DNA of 64,000 nt, taken from Myxococcaceae bacterium. GTDB lineage: Bacteria; Myxococcota_A; Polyangia; Polyangiales; Ga0077539. The notes beneath the pieces were generated by a model. That model saw only the letters and a list, made by a program, of their open reading frames with translations. It made no database searches and had not been told where the DNA came from. The stretch is from NCBI GenBank assembly GCA_004297725.1, contig SCUS01000136.1, positions 1 through 64,000 of the forward strand, in the 5' to 3' direction. Positions 7,329 to 16,706 of the stretch are shown here, piece by piece. The position numbers were made by a program, and so were the translations under genes. Each line of letters opens with the position of its first letter. The first letter of the stretch is position 1.

Positions 7329-10300
7329 ACAGGACGGACGGCCGCACGTGGTAGCGGGCGCAGAGGGGCAGACCGGCGCAGAGCTCGACGCGCTCGCCGA
7401 CGTGGTGGCGAGGTTGGAGGGCGAGGTCGGGGTCATCGAACGCACGCGAGCGGCGCGCGCCCCCGACGTGGTGGCGAGGGCGTGGGCGCTCCGGGACCGG
7501 GACGCGGGCGCGTTCGGGGCGCTGTGCTCTCAGATGAAGACCCTGGGGGTCATCATGTCGGTCTGGGAGCGCGACGTCAGGGCGTTCGTCCCGGCGCCTC
7601 GCGGCGAGACCGGCGCGCCATCGCCGGGAGCCGGGTGGCGTTCACCCGCTCCGCCGGCGCCCGTGGCCGCGCCCGCCGAGGTTGCGCCCCGCCCCTACGC
7701 CAGCGCGCGCTTCGACGACCCCGACGACCTGAGCGACGAGGCGATGACGCGCTCCGGCGCTGAGCAGCGGGTGCAGCTCGCGCGGTACTTCGGCGACGCT
7801 GCGGCGGCGCTCGACGGCAACGACCGCGACGCCGCGCGACGCCTCGCAGGGCCCGGGAGCGCGACCGTCGTCGGAGCCCCCGACGTGGTGGTGCGGGCGC
7901 TGCGCGCGATCGGGAAGGGGAAGCCGCCCGCCGCTGACGACCTCAAGGCCGCCCGAACGGCGCTCGCGCGCGGGCCGGAGGCGGTCGATGCCAGCGACGA
8001 AGGGGCCGTCAACGACCCGGCGCCGTCGTGGGCCGCGGAGCTGGGCATCGTCGAGCGCACCGGCGCCGACGCGGCGGCGGACGCTCGGGAGGGGATGCGC
8101 GAAGCCTCGCGGGAGGGCGCGCCGGACCCGCTCGACGGGCTGCCCGAGCGCATCACCAGCGAGAGCAACCCCGCGCTGGCCTTCGACGCGCTGGTGATCG
8201 GGGAGCTGTGCACGATGGCAGAGGAAGAGCCCGCCGCGTACCAGTCGGAGCGGGCGAAGCTGCGCGCCGTGGGGGTGGGTGTCACCGCGCTCGACAAGGC
8301 CGTCGAGGCAGAGCGCCAGCGCCGCAAGCGCGCCGCGAAGGAAGCCGAGCGCGAAGGGCTCGCGAGGGCCAAGCGACTCCGGCGCGAGGGGGAGGAAGCC
8401 GAGCGAGCCGCGACCGCGGAGAAGCTCAAGGCGGTGCGTGGGGAGCGGCCGGAGCTCGCGGCGCACTTCAACCAGAGATCCAGCAACGGCGCGACGTTCA
8501 CCATGGAGCCCGGCCGGGTGGTGATGGACGCTCCCACCAGCCAGGGGACGAAGCGCACGACCCTTGCGAACTTCTCCGCCCCGATCGTCGCGCACACGCT
8601 GGAGCTCGACGCCCCCGACGCGAAGCCGCGCGGCACCTACACCCTGTCGGTGGTGATGGAGGGGAGCGAGACGCCGCGGGAGGTCGACGTCGAGGCGGAG
8701 CGCTTCGCCCGTATGGAGTGGGTAGAGACGGCCCTGGGGCCTCGCGCCGTCGTCGCCCCGGGGAAGGGCGCACGCGACAACCTGCGCGCCGCGCTGGGCT
8801 ACCTGTCGTCGCCGGTGACCCGCCAGCGGTGCGGGTTCACCGGATGGGTCCGCCACGAAGGCCGGTGGGTCTACCTCCATGCCGGCGGCGCCATCGGCGA
8901 CGAGGGGGCCGTCGAAGGCCTCGCCGCGACCCCGCCCGCGCCGGTCGACCGCTTCGCCCTCCCGGCGCCCCCGGTGGGGAGCGAGCTCGAGCGCGCTGTC
9001 GGGGCCGTCGTCGAGCTGCTGTCCATGGAGCCCGCAGCGGCGACCGTCCCGATGGTGGCGCTGGCCTTTCATGCGCCCCTCGGCGGCTCGCGCTGCGCGG
9101 TGCACGTCAACGGCCCGGCGGACCTGGGGAAGAGCGTCCGCGCGAGCCTGGTGCAACGGCTCTTCGGCGCTGGGATGCACTCCAAGGCCCCGCCGGTGTC
9201 GTGGGCGGACGGCTCGACGGCGGTGGGTATCTCCCAGGTGCTTGCGCGCGCCGGGGATGCCCTGGTGATGATGGATGACCTCCGGGTGTCGGGGGGCTCG
9301 CGCGACGAAGCCGAGGCCGCGAAGGTCGACCGGGTGCTGCGCGCGCACTTCAACGGCGCGTCACCGCTGAAGGGTCGACGCGAGGGCGGAGGGCGGACAG
9401 ACCCGGCGAGCCGGTGCAACGTGCTGTCCACCGGCGAGACGCTCCCCAAGGGCTCGACGGCCTCGACGCTCAACCGGGTGGTGACCGTCGAGCTCGACGC
9501 GCCGCTCCCGGCGAGCATCGGGGAGCTCGACGCGATGGCCTCGGGGGGAGTGCTCGCGGCCGGGATGGCGGCCTACCTCCGCTGGCTCGCGCCCCAGGTG
9601 GAAGACCTCCGCCCCAGGGCGCGCGCCGAGGAGCGGGCCGCGGCGGCGCGGTGGGGGTTCAGCGAGAAGAGCCGCGCGACGGAGCTACTCGGCGGCCTCT
9701 GCCTCGGGATGGAGTACCTGCTCCGCTTCCTCGCCGCGTCGGGGGTGTCCACTGCGGACGTCGAGCGCCACCGGGCGCGCGCCCTCGCGGCCCTCCATGA
9801 CGTCGCCGGGGAGCATGGCGCGCGGGTCGCGGAGGAGGGCATCGCGGCCCGGTTCGTGGGCCTCGTGGCGCAGGGGCTCCGGTCGGGCCTCGCCCATGTC
9901 GTCGAGGTGCGGCGCGCGGAGGCACCCGGGACAGGGCTTCGCAATCTCACGCCGGAAGACCCGTTGCTCTGGGGCTACCAGCGGCGCGCCGGTGACCTCT
10001 CCGCCGCTGGCCCGCTGATCGGGTACCTCATCCGCACTGCGACCCCGGCGAAGCCCTCGCCCATCACGGACGCGGTGTGCCTGGCGCCCGGCGCGGCGCT
10101 GTCCCTCGCGAAGAAGGTCGAGCGGGAGAACGGGCGCACCCTGGGGGCCGACCCGAAGGCCATCGGGGCGGCGCTCGCCGCGGCCGGGATGCTGGCGCGG
10201 ACGGAGCTCGACGGCGCGCGCCGGCGCGAGACCACCCGCGTTCGCACGTCGAGCGGCGGGCCGCTCCTCGAGGTGTGGGCGCTCAAGCTCTCCGCCCTCG

Positions 10301-10428
10301 GGTACGGCGCGAGCGAACCCGACGACGGGGGCGACGAACCCTCGCCCGCGCCGGTCGACGATGGGACCGGACCCGCCCCCGAGGACGTCCCGGAGTTCCC
10401 CTCCGACGTCGACCCCTTCGCTCCCTGA
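7318..10428 (+). CDS. Large P-loop helicase-like replication protein (DUF927-like)
   Basis: A 1036-residue protein. Residues 1-320 are Ala/Arg-rich and unrecognised. Residues about 320-375 are a highly charged helical or coiled stretch rich in Arg, Lys and Glu. After residue 400 comes a domain like the DUF927 helicases found with primases, including a Walker A motif (GPADLGKS, about residue 597) and a Walker B-like VMMDDL (about residue 650), then a winged-helix-like tail. It is probably the replicative helicase of the element and follows the primase gene with an 11-base overlap. The tail after residue 1000 is acidic and Pro-rich. Confidence 0.68.
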   Translation: MQVEQDGRPHVVAGAEGQTGAELDALADVVARLEGEVGVIERTRAARAPDVVARAWALRDRDAGAFGALCSQMKTLGVIMSVWERDVRAFVPAPRGETGAPSPGAGWRSPAPPAPVAAPAEVAPRPYASARFDDPDDLSDEAMTRSGAEQRVQLARYFGDAAAALDGNDRDAARRLAGPGSATVVGAPDVVVRALRAIGKGKPPAADDLKAARTALARGPEAVDASDEGAVNDPAPSWAAELGIVERTGADAAADAREGMREASREGAPDPLDGLPERITSESNPALAFDALVIGELCTMAEEEPAAYQSERAKLRAVGVGVTALDKAVEAERQRRKRAAKEAEREGLARAKRLRREGEEAERAATAEKLKAVRGERPELAAHFNQRSSNGATFTMEPGRVVMDAPTSQGTKRTTLANFSAPIVAHTLELDAPDAKPRGTYTLSVVMEGSETPREVDVEAERFARMEWVETALGPRAVVAPGKGARDNLRAALGYLSSPVTRQRCGFTGWVRHEGRWVYLHAGGAIGDEGAVEGLAATPPAPVDRFALPAPPVGSELERAVGAVVELLSMEPAAATVPMVALAFHAPLGGSRCAVHVNGPADLGKSVRASLVQRLFGAGMHSKAPPVSWADGSTAVGISQVLARAGDALVMMDDLRVSGGSRDEAEAAKVDRVLRAHFNGASPLKGRREGGGRTDPASRCNVLSTGETLPKGSTASTLNRVVTVELDAPLPASIGELDAMASGGVLAAGMAAYLRWLAPQVEDLRPRARAEERAAAARWGFSEKSRATELLGGLCLGMEYLLRFLAASGVSTADVERHRARALAALHDVAGEHGARVAEEGIAARFVGLVAQGLRSGLAHVVEVRRAEAPGTGLRNLTPEDPLLWGYQRRAGDLSAAGPLIGYLIRTATPAKPSPITDAVCLAPGAALSLAKKVERENGRTLGADPKAIGAALAAAGMLARTELDGARRRETTRVRTSSGGPLLEVWALKLSALGYGASEPDDGGDEPSPAPVDDGTGPAPEDVPEFPSDVDPFAP

Positions 10429-10506
10429 CACCCTCGCCGGTACCTTCGCAGGCCCTCCGGGGCTCTGTGTCACGGAATGGCCCGCGCGCACCTGACACGA
10501 CAAAAG

Positions 10507-10530
10507 GCCTGTTTTCATCGGGAAACAAGC
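10507..10530 (+). terminator. Hairpin after the replication operon
   Basis: GCCTGTTTT and GGAAACAAGC pair into a 9-bp stem with one mismatch and one wobble pair around a 6-base loop. It lies 79 bases after the helicase stop and 67 before the integrase start, inside a 168-base gene-free gap. It lacks a T-run, so it may be a factor-assisted terminator or an operator for the integrase gene. Confidence 0.35.
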
Positions 10531-10596
10531 TGGTTTCGCTGTGTGTCCAAAATCCGGGGGAAAGAGAGCCCCTATAGAGAGGAACGGAAAAAATAA

Positions 10597-11919
10597 ATGA
10601 AGGTCGCGAAGGGACATAGGGTCACGGGTCGACGGGTGAGGGGACCCGCCAAGGCCCGGGAGGGGGTGGGCTCCGTCGAGGTGCTGCCCTCGGGTCGGTT
10701 CCGGGTGCGGGTGTGGGTCGGGGGCCAAAAGAAGGGCGACACCTTCGCGACCCGGGAGGAAGCCGAACGGCAACGGGCCACCCTCGCGGTGCGCCACCGG
10801 GCGGTGGCAGAGGTGATGCCCCCCGAGCCCCAGGCCCTCACTCTCGCGGCCTGGGGGAAGACCTGGTTGGAGCGCCGGGAGGAGCTTGGACAGGTGCGGC
10901 GTCCGGCGGACGATGCCTCCCGGTGGCGGAGGTACATCACCGGGAGCGCCCTCGACGCGGTGGCCCTCGAGGACATCCGACGGAAGCACATCGCGGCCTG
11001 GGTCGACGTCATGGTGAAGCGCCCCAGGGCGAAGGGCACCGGGAGGCTCTCCCCACAGACGATCCGCCATGCCTTCAACCTGCTCCGGCTGGCCCTCGCC
11101 GACGCGATCCAAGAGGAGCACATCACCGCGAACCCCTGCGACGGGATGAAGCTCCCGGCGTTGGGCGGGCGCGACGGGTGGGCCTTCCTCTCGCCGGAAG
11201 AGATCGCCGGGGTGATGCGGGGCGCCGAGGGGGTTCCGGCGGAGTCGGTGCGCGCCTTCACCGTGGCGATCTTCACCGGGCTTCGGGAGGGGGAGCTGAT
11301 CGCCCTCCGGTGGGGAGACCTCACCCTCGACGGCCCCAAGCCGGAGGTGCACGTCCAGCGCTCCCATGACGGCCCTCCGAAGAACGGGAAGACCCGGCGC
11401 GTCCCGCTCTTCCCCCAGGCCGTCGAGGCGCTCAAAGGGCAGCTCCGCCACGCCACCGGCGAGGGCGATGGAGTCGAGGCGGATGACCTGGTCTTCCCCT
11501 CGCCGCGGGGGTTCCAGCGGCAACCCTCCGACGACTTCGGGTGGAGCCCCAGGAAGCGTCGAGGCCTCCCCGGCCCGGGCTACAGGATCGCCCTGGGGAT
11601 CACCCGCAGGGTGCGCTTCCACGACCTCCGCCACACGTGCGCCTCGCACCTGTCCATGGGCACGTGGACGGGTGACCCGTGGACCCTGCAGCGGGTCGCG
11701 GAGTTCATGGGGCACGGCTCAACCGCCATGACGGAGCGGTATCAGCACGCCTCTCCGGGGCACCTTCACGAGCTGGTGAAACCCGCTCGGGTGGAGCGTG
11801 GGACAAAAGCCCAGCGTGGGACGGAGGCTGTTGTCCCACGCTTTCGCGAAAACACTGTACCCCCAGTAGGAGTCGAACCTACGACCTTCGGCTTAGGAAG
11901 CCGCTGCTCTATCCACTGA
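10597..11919 (+). CDS. Tyrosine recombinase / integrase
   Basis: A 440-residue site-specific recombinase that would insert and excise the element at the adjacent tRNA-Arg. It has an N-terminal arm-binding-like part (SVEVLPSGRFRVRVWVGGQK), a core-binding SAM-like domain (about 85-190) and the catalytic domain. Catalytic residues are visible: Arg in TGLREGEL (about 229), His and Arg in HDLRHT (about 342), His in GHGS (about 372) and Tyr in ERYQH (about 382). The last 20 residues (PPVGVEPTTFGLGSRC...) are read from the antisense strand of the tRNA, so the stop lies inside the tRNA gene. A binding site (GAGAGG) precedes ATG 10597. Confidence 0.92.
   Translation: MKVAKGHRVTGRRVRGPAKAREGVGSVEVLPSGRFRVRVWVGGQKKGDTFATREEAERQRATLAVRHRAVAEVMPPEPQALTLAAWGKTWLERREELGQVRRPADDASRWRRYITGSALDAVALEDIRRKHIAAWVDVMVKRPRAKGTGRLSPQTIRHAFNLLRLALADAIQEEHITANPCDGMKLPALGGRDGWAFLSPEEIAGVMRGAEGVPAESVRAFTVAIFTGLREGELIALRWGDLTLDGPKPEVHVQRSHDGPPKNGKTRRVPLFPQAVEALKGQLRHATGEGDGVEADDLVFPSPRGFQRQPSDDFGWSPRKRRGLPGPGYRIALGITRRVRFHDLRHTCASHLSMGTWTGDPWTLQRVAEFMGHGSTAMTERYQHASPGHLHELVKPARVERGTKAQRGTEAVVPRFRENTVPPVGVEPTTFGLGSRCSIH
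11795..11842. repeat. Three copies of AGCGTGGGAC near the attachment site
   Basis: Direct copies lie at 11795-11804 and 11813-11822, and an exact inverted copy (GTCCCACGCT) at 11833-11842. The second and third also form a perfect 10-bp stem with a 10-base loop. They sit inside the 3' end of the integrase gene, 16-63 bases from the tRNA 3' end, where recombinase arm sites or excisionase sites usually lie. Confidence 0.7.
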
Positions 11920-11930
11920 GCTATGAGGGC
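11858..11930 (-). tRNA. tRNA-Arg (anticodon CCT)
   Basis: Read on the minus strand, a 73-base cloverleaf: acceptor GCCCTCA/TGGGGGT (two G-T pairs), D-arm GCTC...GAGC, anticodon loop TTCCTAA, T-arm GTAGG-TTCGACT-CCTAC, discriminator A. The first anticodon-stem pair is a mismatch (G-A). CCA is not encoded. The tRNA reads AGG codons. The integrase gene covers its 3' half in antisense, which marks this as the integration site. Confidence 0.92.
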
Positions 11931-12000
11931 GATCGGAGCGGCGTGCGGTCTGACATGACCACGCGTCGACTGTCAACGATCAGCCCCTGTGGAGCGATGA

Positions 12001-12147
12001 TCAGCCGTGCGAGGCCACGGCGGCTGCGCTCTGTGCGGTGGCGGTCGGCGTCTCGTTGGCGCCGCGGACGGCGCCGAGGAGCGAGAGCGAGACGGCGACC
12101 AGACCCAGGACCAGGCGAACCGTGTGAACCGACCTGCTACGACGCAT
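12001..12147 (-). CDS. Small exported protein
   Basis: A 48-residue product from ATG 12147. It has a classic signal peptide: basic n-region MRRSRSVHTVR, hydrophobic core LVLGLVAVSLSLLGAV, then RGANETPTATAQ. The mature part would be only about 25 residues. It lies just outside the element on the host side of the tRNA. Downstream (12148-12381) nothing clear is seen. Confidence 0.45.
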   Translation of the reverse strand: MRRSRSVHTVRLVLGLVAVSLSLLGAVRGANETPTATAQSAAAVASHG

Positions 12148-12381
12148 GACCGACCTCCGTGTGAGCGCTGCCGTTCGTAACGCTTCAACAAGCGAGCCAT
12201 TCCCTGCGACCACCGGAGGGCGCCGGAGGTTCCAGCGAAATGCACGGCTTTCCTGGCCAGGCATGGAGGGGGAGAGGGCGCGTCACCCTGACGCCGGTGT
12301 CGCGCCGTGTACAGCGGCGGACACACCCGACCGTGGCCGGGAGTGGACAGCGCCCGTGGTGGAAAGGGCCAACCTGTGGCG

Positions 12382-13560
<1,179 letters not shown>

Positions 13561-13580
13561 CGCAATGCCTCCAATGACCC

Positions 13581-14315
13581 TCAGCCCACCGTCGCGAAGA
13601 AGTTTCTCGCCTTGGACAGATGCAGCCGCGAGAGCAGCATCCCCACCATCGGAAGCCCCTGTTCCAGCATCCGCGCCGCGTCGTCCGCCGGCATCTGCGC
13701 CACCCGCTCCGCCATCAGCCGGGCCTGCCGGTCGAAGAGCGCGGTGATCGCCTCGTCGTAGATCGCCAGGTCCGCCGGGGTGAACCCTCGCTCCCTCGTG
13801 AACCCCACCGACTGAAGCTCCCCCCAGAGCTCGATCAGCCACGCGTCGTCGCGGGCGATGAGGTCCCTGCCGCCCTCCTCCAACACCGCGAGCAGCCCGA
13901 GCTCGGCGATCTCGTCGAAGTCCCGGCGGCTCACCCCCGCGCGCTTGCAGAGCTCGTCCACCGCCACCGTGTCCGGGCGGTCGCCGGAGGGCACCACGCT
14001 GCGCCCACGGAGCCGAGCCTTCACCTCTCCAAGCAGCATCCGCTGCGACGGGGAGAACACCTCGTCCCGCTGCTCCAGCATCGCCCGGATGGCCTTCAAG
14101 GGCAGGAAGCGCTCGTGCTGTAGCTGCCGCACCAGCCGGATGCGCTCGACGTGCGCCTCGCCGTACCAGCCCATGTTGCGGCTGGTCTTGTATCCCTCAG
14201 GCACCAATCCCTGTTGGATGTAGAAATGCACCACCTGCCGGGGGACGCCCGTCTTCTCGCAGAGGTCCTTCATCCGATAGGGGAACTTCTCCCGCTCGTC
14301 GCTCTCGGCGCTCAT
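13581..14315 (-). CDS. MerR-family regulator with a second HTH-like domain
   Basis: A 244-residue protein. Residues 12-80 are a MerR-type winged helix (MKDLCEKTGVPRQVVHFYIQQGLVPEG...). Residues about 118-150 (VAVDELCKRAGVSRRDFDEIAELGLL) look like a second, degenerate copy of the same fold, and the rest is helical. No Cys-based metal site typical of CueR/MerR is seen. ATG 14315 overlaps the reductase stop by 4 bases, and the diiron gene follows after 20 bases, so it probably regulates this operon. Confidence 0.75.
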   Translation of the reverse strand: MSAESDEREKFPYRMKDLCEKTGVPRQVVHFYIQQGLVPEGYKTSRNMGWYGEAHVERIRLVRQLQHERFLPLKAIRAMLEQRDEVFSPSQRMLLGEVKARLRGRSVVPSGDRPDTVAVDELCKRAGVSRRDFDEIAELGLLAVLEEGGRDLIARDDAWLIELWGELQSVGFTRERGFTPADLAIYDEAITALFDRQARLMAERVAQMPADDAARMLEQGLPMVGMLLSRLHLSKARNFFATVG

Positions 14316-15520
14316 GAGGGGTCGGCCTCCAGCACGCACGCCTGCGTCGCCCGCCCGATGCAGGTGAGCACGTAGCCCTCCGAGCGCTCCTCCGCCGTGA
14401 GGCAATTGGGCTCCTCCAGGGTCATCGCCCCCTCCAGCAGCTTCATCCGACAGGCCCCGCAGCCGCCCATCGTGCACGAATAGGGGACGGGCACGTCCTG
14501 CCTCAGCGCCGACTCCAGCACCGTCTCGTGGGCCCGGTTGACCAGCGCATACCGCCGCCCCCGCAGCACCGCCGTCACCGGGACGTCGCCGCCCGCGTCC
14601 GCCGCCGCGACGCTGTGCACCGGGGAGGAGAAGCGCTCCTCCCGGACGCGGCCCTCCTCGACGCCCCGCGCCCGCAGCGCCGATCGCACCGCGTCCATCA
14701 TGGGAGCCGGGCCGCACACGAAGTACTCCGCGTCGCCCTCGAGCGAGACCCGGTCGAGCTCCCTCGCGGTCGTCGCCTCGTCGAGCATGCCCTCGCCGCC
14801 GACCCACTCCCCCGGCGGGTCGCTCAGCACATGGCGCAGCGTGAGGCGCGTCGGGTGACGGGCGGCGAGCGCATCGAGCTCTTCGCGGAAGAGGATGTCC
14901 CCGATCGATCGATTGCCGACCACGAAGACCACCCGGGTGTCGGGAAGGCGGGAGAGCGCGTCGCGGGCGATCGCCACCAGGGGCGTCACCCCCGATCCGC
15001 CGCCCAGCAGCACCAGAAGGGGGGGAGCGCCCTCCACCACGAAGCTGCCCGAAGGGCCGAAGACGTCGAGCAGGTCGCCCACCGCGGCGTGCTCGTTGAG
15101 GTGCTGGCTCACCCGGCCCCCGGAGACCCGCTTGATGGTGAGGCGCACCGAGCCGGGGGGCTGCGCCTCCTCCATCGGGAGCGACGCGGAGTACGCCCTG
15201 CGGAGCACCTCGCCGTTCAGGCGAATCGCCAGCGTGAAGAACTGCCCCGGGCGCCAGGCGATGGCCGCGCCGCGAGGATCGACCAGCGTGAGAGAGACCG
15301 CGTCGGGGGTCTCCCGCACGACCGCCGCCACCTTCAAGGGACGCGCCCCCGGGAGCGAGGCCGCCGAAGGGGAGGAGGCCGCCCGGTCGGCCGTACCCCG
15401 CGAGGTGAAGGGCGGCGGAGGGTGACCCGCCAGCCCGTCGAGCACCATCCGCGCGTCGCGGAGCCACTGGGAGGGGATCAACCCCCGCGCTCGCTCGATC
15501 CAGGGAGACCGCTTGACCAT
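14312..15520 (-). CDS. Ferredoxin/flavin reductase with C-terminal 2Fe-2S domain
   Basis: A 402-residue protein from ATG 15520, which has a strong GGAGGTG site 7 bases upstream. It has an FAD-binding domain (RAYSAS at about 153), an NAD-binding domain (GGGSGVTPL at about 205, CGPAPMMDAV at about 283) and a plant-type 2Fe-2S domain (PYSCTMGGCGACRMK plus a later Cys in VLTCIG). Such proteins pass electrons from NAD(P)H to an oxygenase. It opens the operon with the MerR and diiron genes, so the diiron protein is the likely acceptor. The first 90 residues are not recognised. Confidence 0.85.
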   Translation of the reverse strand: MVKRSPWIERARGLIPSQWLRDARMVLDGLAGHPPPPFTSRGTADRAASSPSAASLPGARPLKVAAVVRETPDAVSLTLVDPRGAAIAWRPGQFFTLAIRLNGEVLRRAYSASLPMEEAQPPGSVRLTIKRVSGGRVSQHLNEHAAVGDLLDVFGPSGSFVVEGAPPLLVLLGGGSGVTPLVAIARDALSRLPDTRVVFVVGNRSIGDILFREELDALAARHPTRLTLRHVLSDPPGEWVGGEGMLDEATTARELDRVSLEGDAEYFVCGPAPMMDAVRSALRARGVEEGRVREERFSSPVHSVAAADAGGDVPVTAVLRGRRYALVNRAHETVLESALRQDVPVPYSCTMGGCGACRMKLLEGAMTLEEPNCLTAEERSEGYVLTCIGRATQACVLEADPS

Positions 15521-15586
15521 CGTCGACACCTCCGCACCGCCAGACCCTCGCCAGACCTTCCTGTAGAGGTCCCTGGTGTCGAGCGT

Positions 15587-15606
15587 CAAGTGTCACTTGT
15601 CACTTG
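15587..15606. promoter_or_regulatory. Palindromic site upstream of the diiron operon
   Basis: CAAGTG-t-CACTTG-t-CACTTG: a perfect 13-base palindrome (15587-15599) followed by a third half-site. It lies 66-86 bases before the reductase start, where a promoter should be, and is the natural candidate operator for the MerR-type regulator of this operon. Confidence 0.5.
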
Positions 15607-15684
15607 TTGCGAACGAGCGGCCAGGGCGCCCAGGGGAGGGAAGACGGTGAGGGGAGGGCCTCGGGAGACGGGGGCTTTACCGGG

Positions 15685-16548
15685 TCAGGTAAGGTCGGCG
15701 CAGAGCACGCGGTCGAGGCGGGCGTAGTCGAGGGTCACGCCGACGGTGGGGAAGCCCGCGGCCCGGGCGAGGCCGAGGGCGGCGGGGCCCTGGTCATGGC
15801 CCAGCTCGACCACCAGCGAGCCGCCCGGGAGCAGGTGCTGGGGAGCTCCTGCCACCAGGGAGCGCAGCACGAGGGTGCCGTCGGCGCCGCCGTCGAGGGC
15901 GAGGCGCGGCTCGAAGTCGGCGACGTCGGGCATGAGGGCGTCGCACTCCTCGCTGGGGATGTACGGGGGATTGCTGACGATCAGGTCGTAGCGCGCGTCG
16001 CCGATGGGCTTGTAGAGGCTGCCGTGGTGGAGGGTGACGCGGCCCTCCGCGCCGAGGGCGGCGACGTTCTCCCTGGCGAGCGAGAGCGCCGCCTCGCTCA
16101 GGTCCACCGCGTCGACGGTCGCCGAGGGGACCTCCAGGGCCAGGGTGATGGCGATGGCTCCGGTGCCGGTGCCCAGGTCGAGCACCCGGAGCGGACCCTC
16201 CCCTCGGGCCTTGAGCCGGGCGAGGGCGGCCTCGATCACCAGCTCGGTCTCCGGCCGGGGCACCAGCGCCCTCGCGTCGACCTTGAAGCGGCGGTTGTAG
16301 AAGTCCCGGTAGCCCAGGATGTACGCCACGGGCTCGCGGCGGCGGCGGCGCTCCACCAGCGCCCGGATCTTCCCGAGCTCGGCCTCGTTCAGCGGCTGAT
16401 CGATGCGGAGGTAGAGGTCGATGCGGCGGAGCCCGAGGGCGTGGGCGACCAGCAGCTCGGCGTCGAGGCGGGCGCCCTCGATGCCCCGGGAGGCGAGGTC
16501 ACGGGCGGTCCAGGTCGAGACTCGGCCGATGGTCCATGGGTCATTCAC
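15685..16548 (-). CDS. prmC: Peptide chain release factor N5-glutamine methyltransferase
   Basis: A 287-residue enzyme that methylates the Gln of the GGQ motif of release factors RF1/RF2 using S-adenosylmethionine. The AdoMet-binding DLGTGTGAI, the NPPY catalytic motif (VSNPPYIPSEE) and the N-terminal helical substrate domain (WTIGRVSTWTARDLASRGIEGARLDAELL) are all present. GTG 16548 is chosen because PrmC usually begins with xxPWTIGRL; a TTG 45 bases further up would add an unlikely extension. prfA is not next to it here. Confidence 0.9.
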   Translation of the reverse strand: MNDPWTIGRVSTWTARDLASRGIEGARLDAELLVAHALGLRRIDLYLRIDQPLNEAELGKIRALVERRRRREPVAYILGYRDFYNRRFKVDARALVPRPETELVIEAALARLKARGEGPLRVLDLGTGTGAIAITLALEVPSATVDAVDLSEAALSLARENVAALGAEGRVTLHHGSLYKPIGDARYDLIVSNPPYIPSEECDALMPDVADFEPRLALDGGADGTLVLRSLVAGAPQHLLPGGSLVVELGHDQGPAALGLARAAGFPTVGVTLDYARLDRVLCADLT

Positions 16549-16706
16549 GGCGTTGATGGTCCCCCTGTGTCCGATCGACCGTCGGCCCGTCAACTCTGCC
16601 CAATGGATTCCCTTCCGTTCCCCCGGGAGGCTCTTCTATGATCTCCTCCAGCGTCTGTCCGGCGAACCATCGATCGCCCCGTACGTCCGCCCTATAGGAG
16701 TTCCGC

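Larger units (their letters stand above)
305..11930. mobile_element. Integrated element at tRNA-Arg, left end unresolved
   Basis: The right end is set by a tyrosine recombinase whose gene runs into the 3' part of a minus-strand tRNA-Arg(CCT), the usual arrangement for site-specific integration into a tRNA. To the left lie about 14 small tightly packed genes, a primase-like and a helicase-like gene, and palindromic repeats. No copy of the tRNA 3' end was seen further left in the window, so the left attachment site is either outside or too short to spot; 305 is only the first gene that looks element-like. No phage structural, terminase or conjugation gene is recognised. It is inferred to be an integrative, self-replicating or satellite-like element. 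Confidence 0.7.

Noticed and set aside
15588-15596. Start of the reductase at about 15589 with a longer N-terminus
   Set aside because: That start falls on the palindromic site and has no ribosome binding site, while ATG 15520 has GGAGGTG at the right distance.
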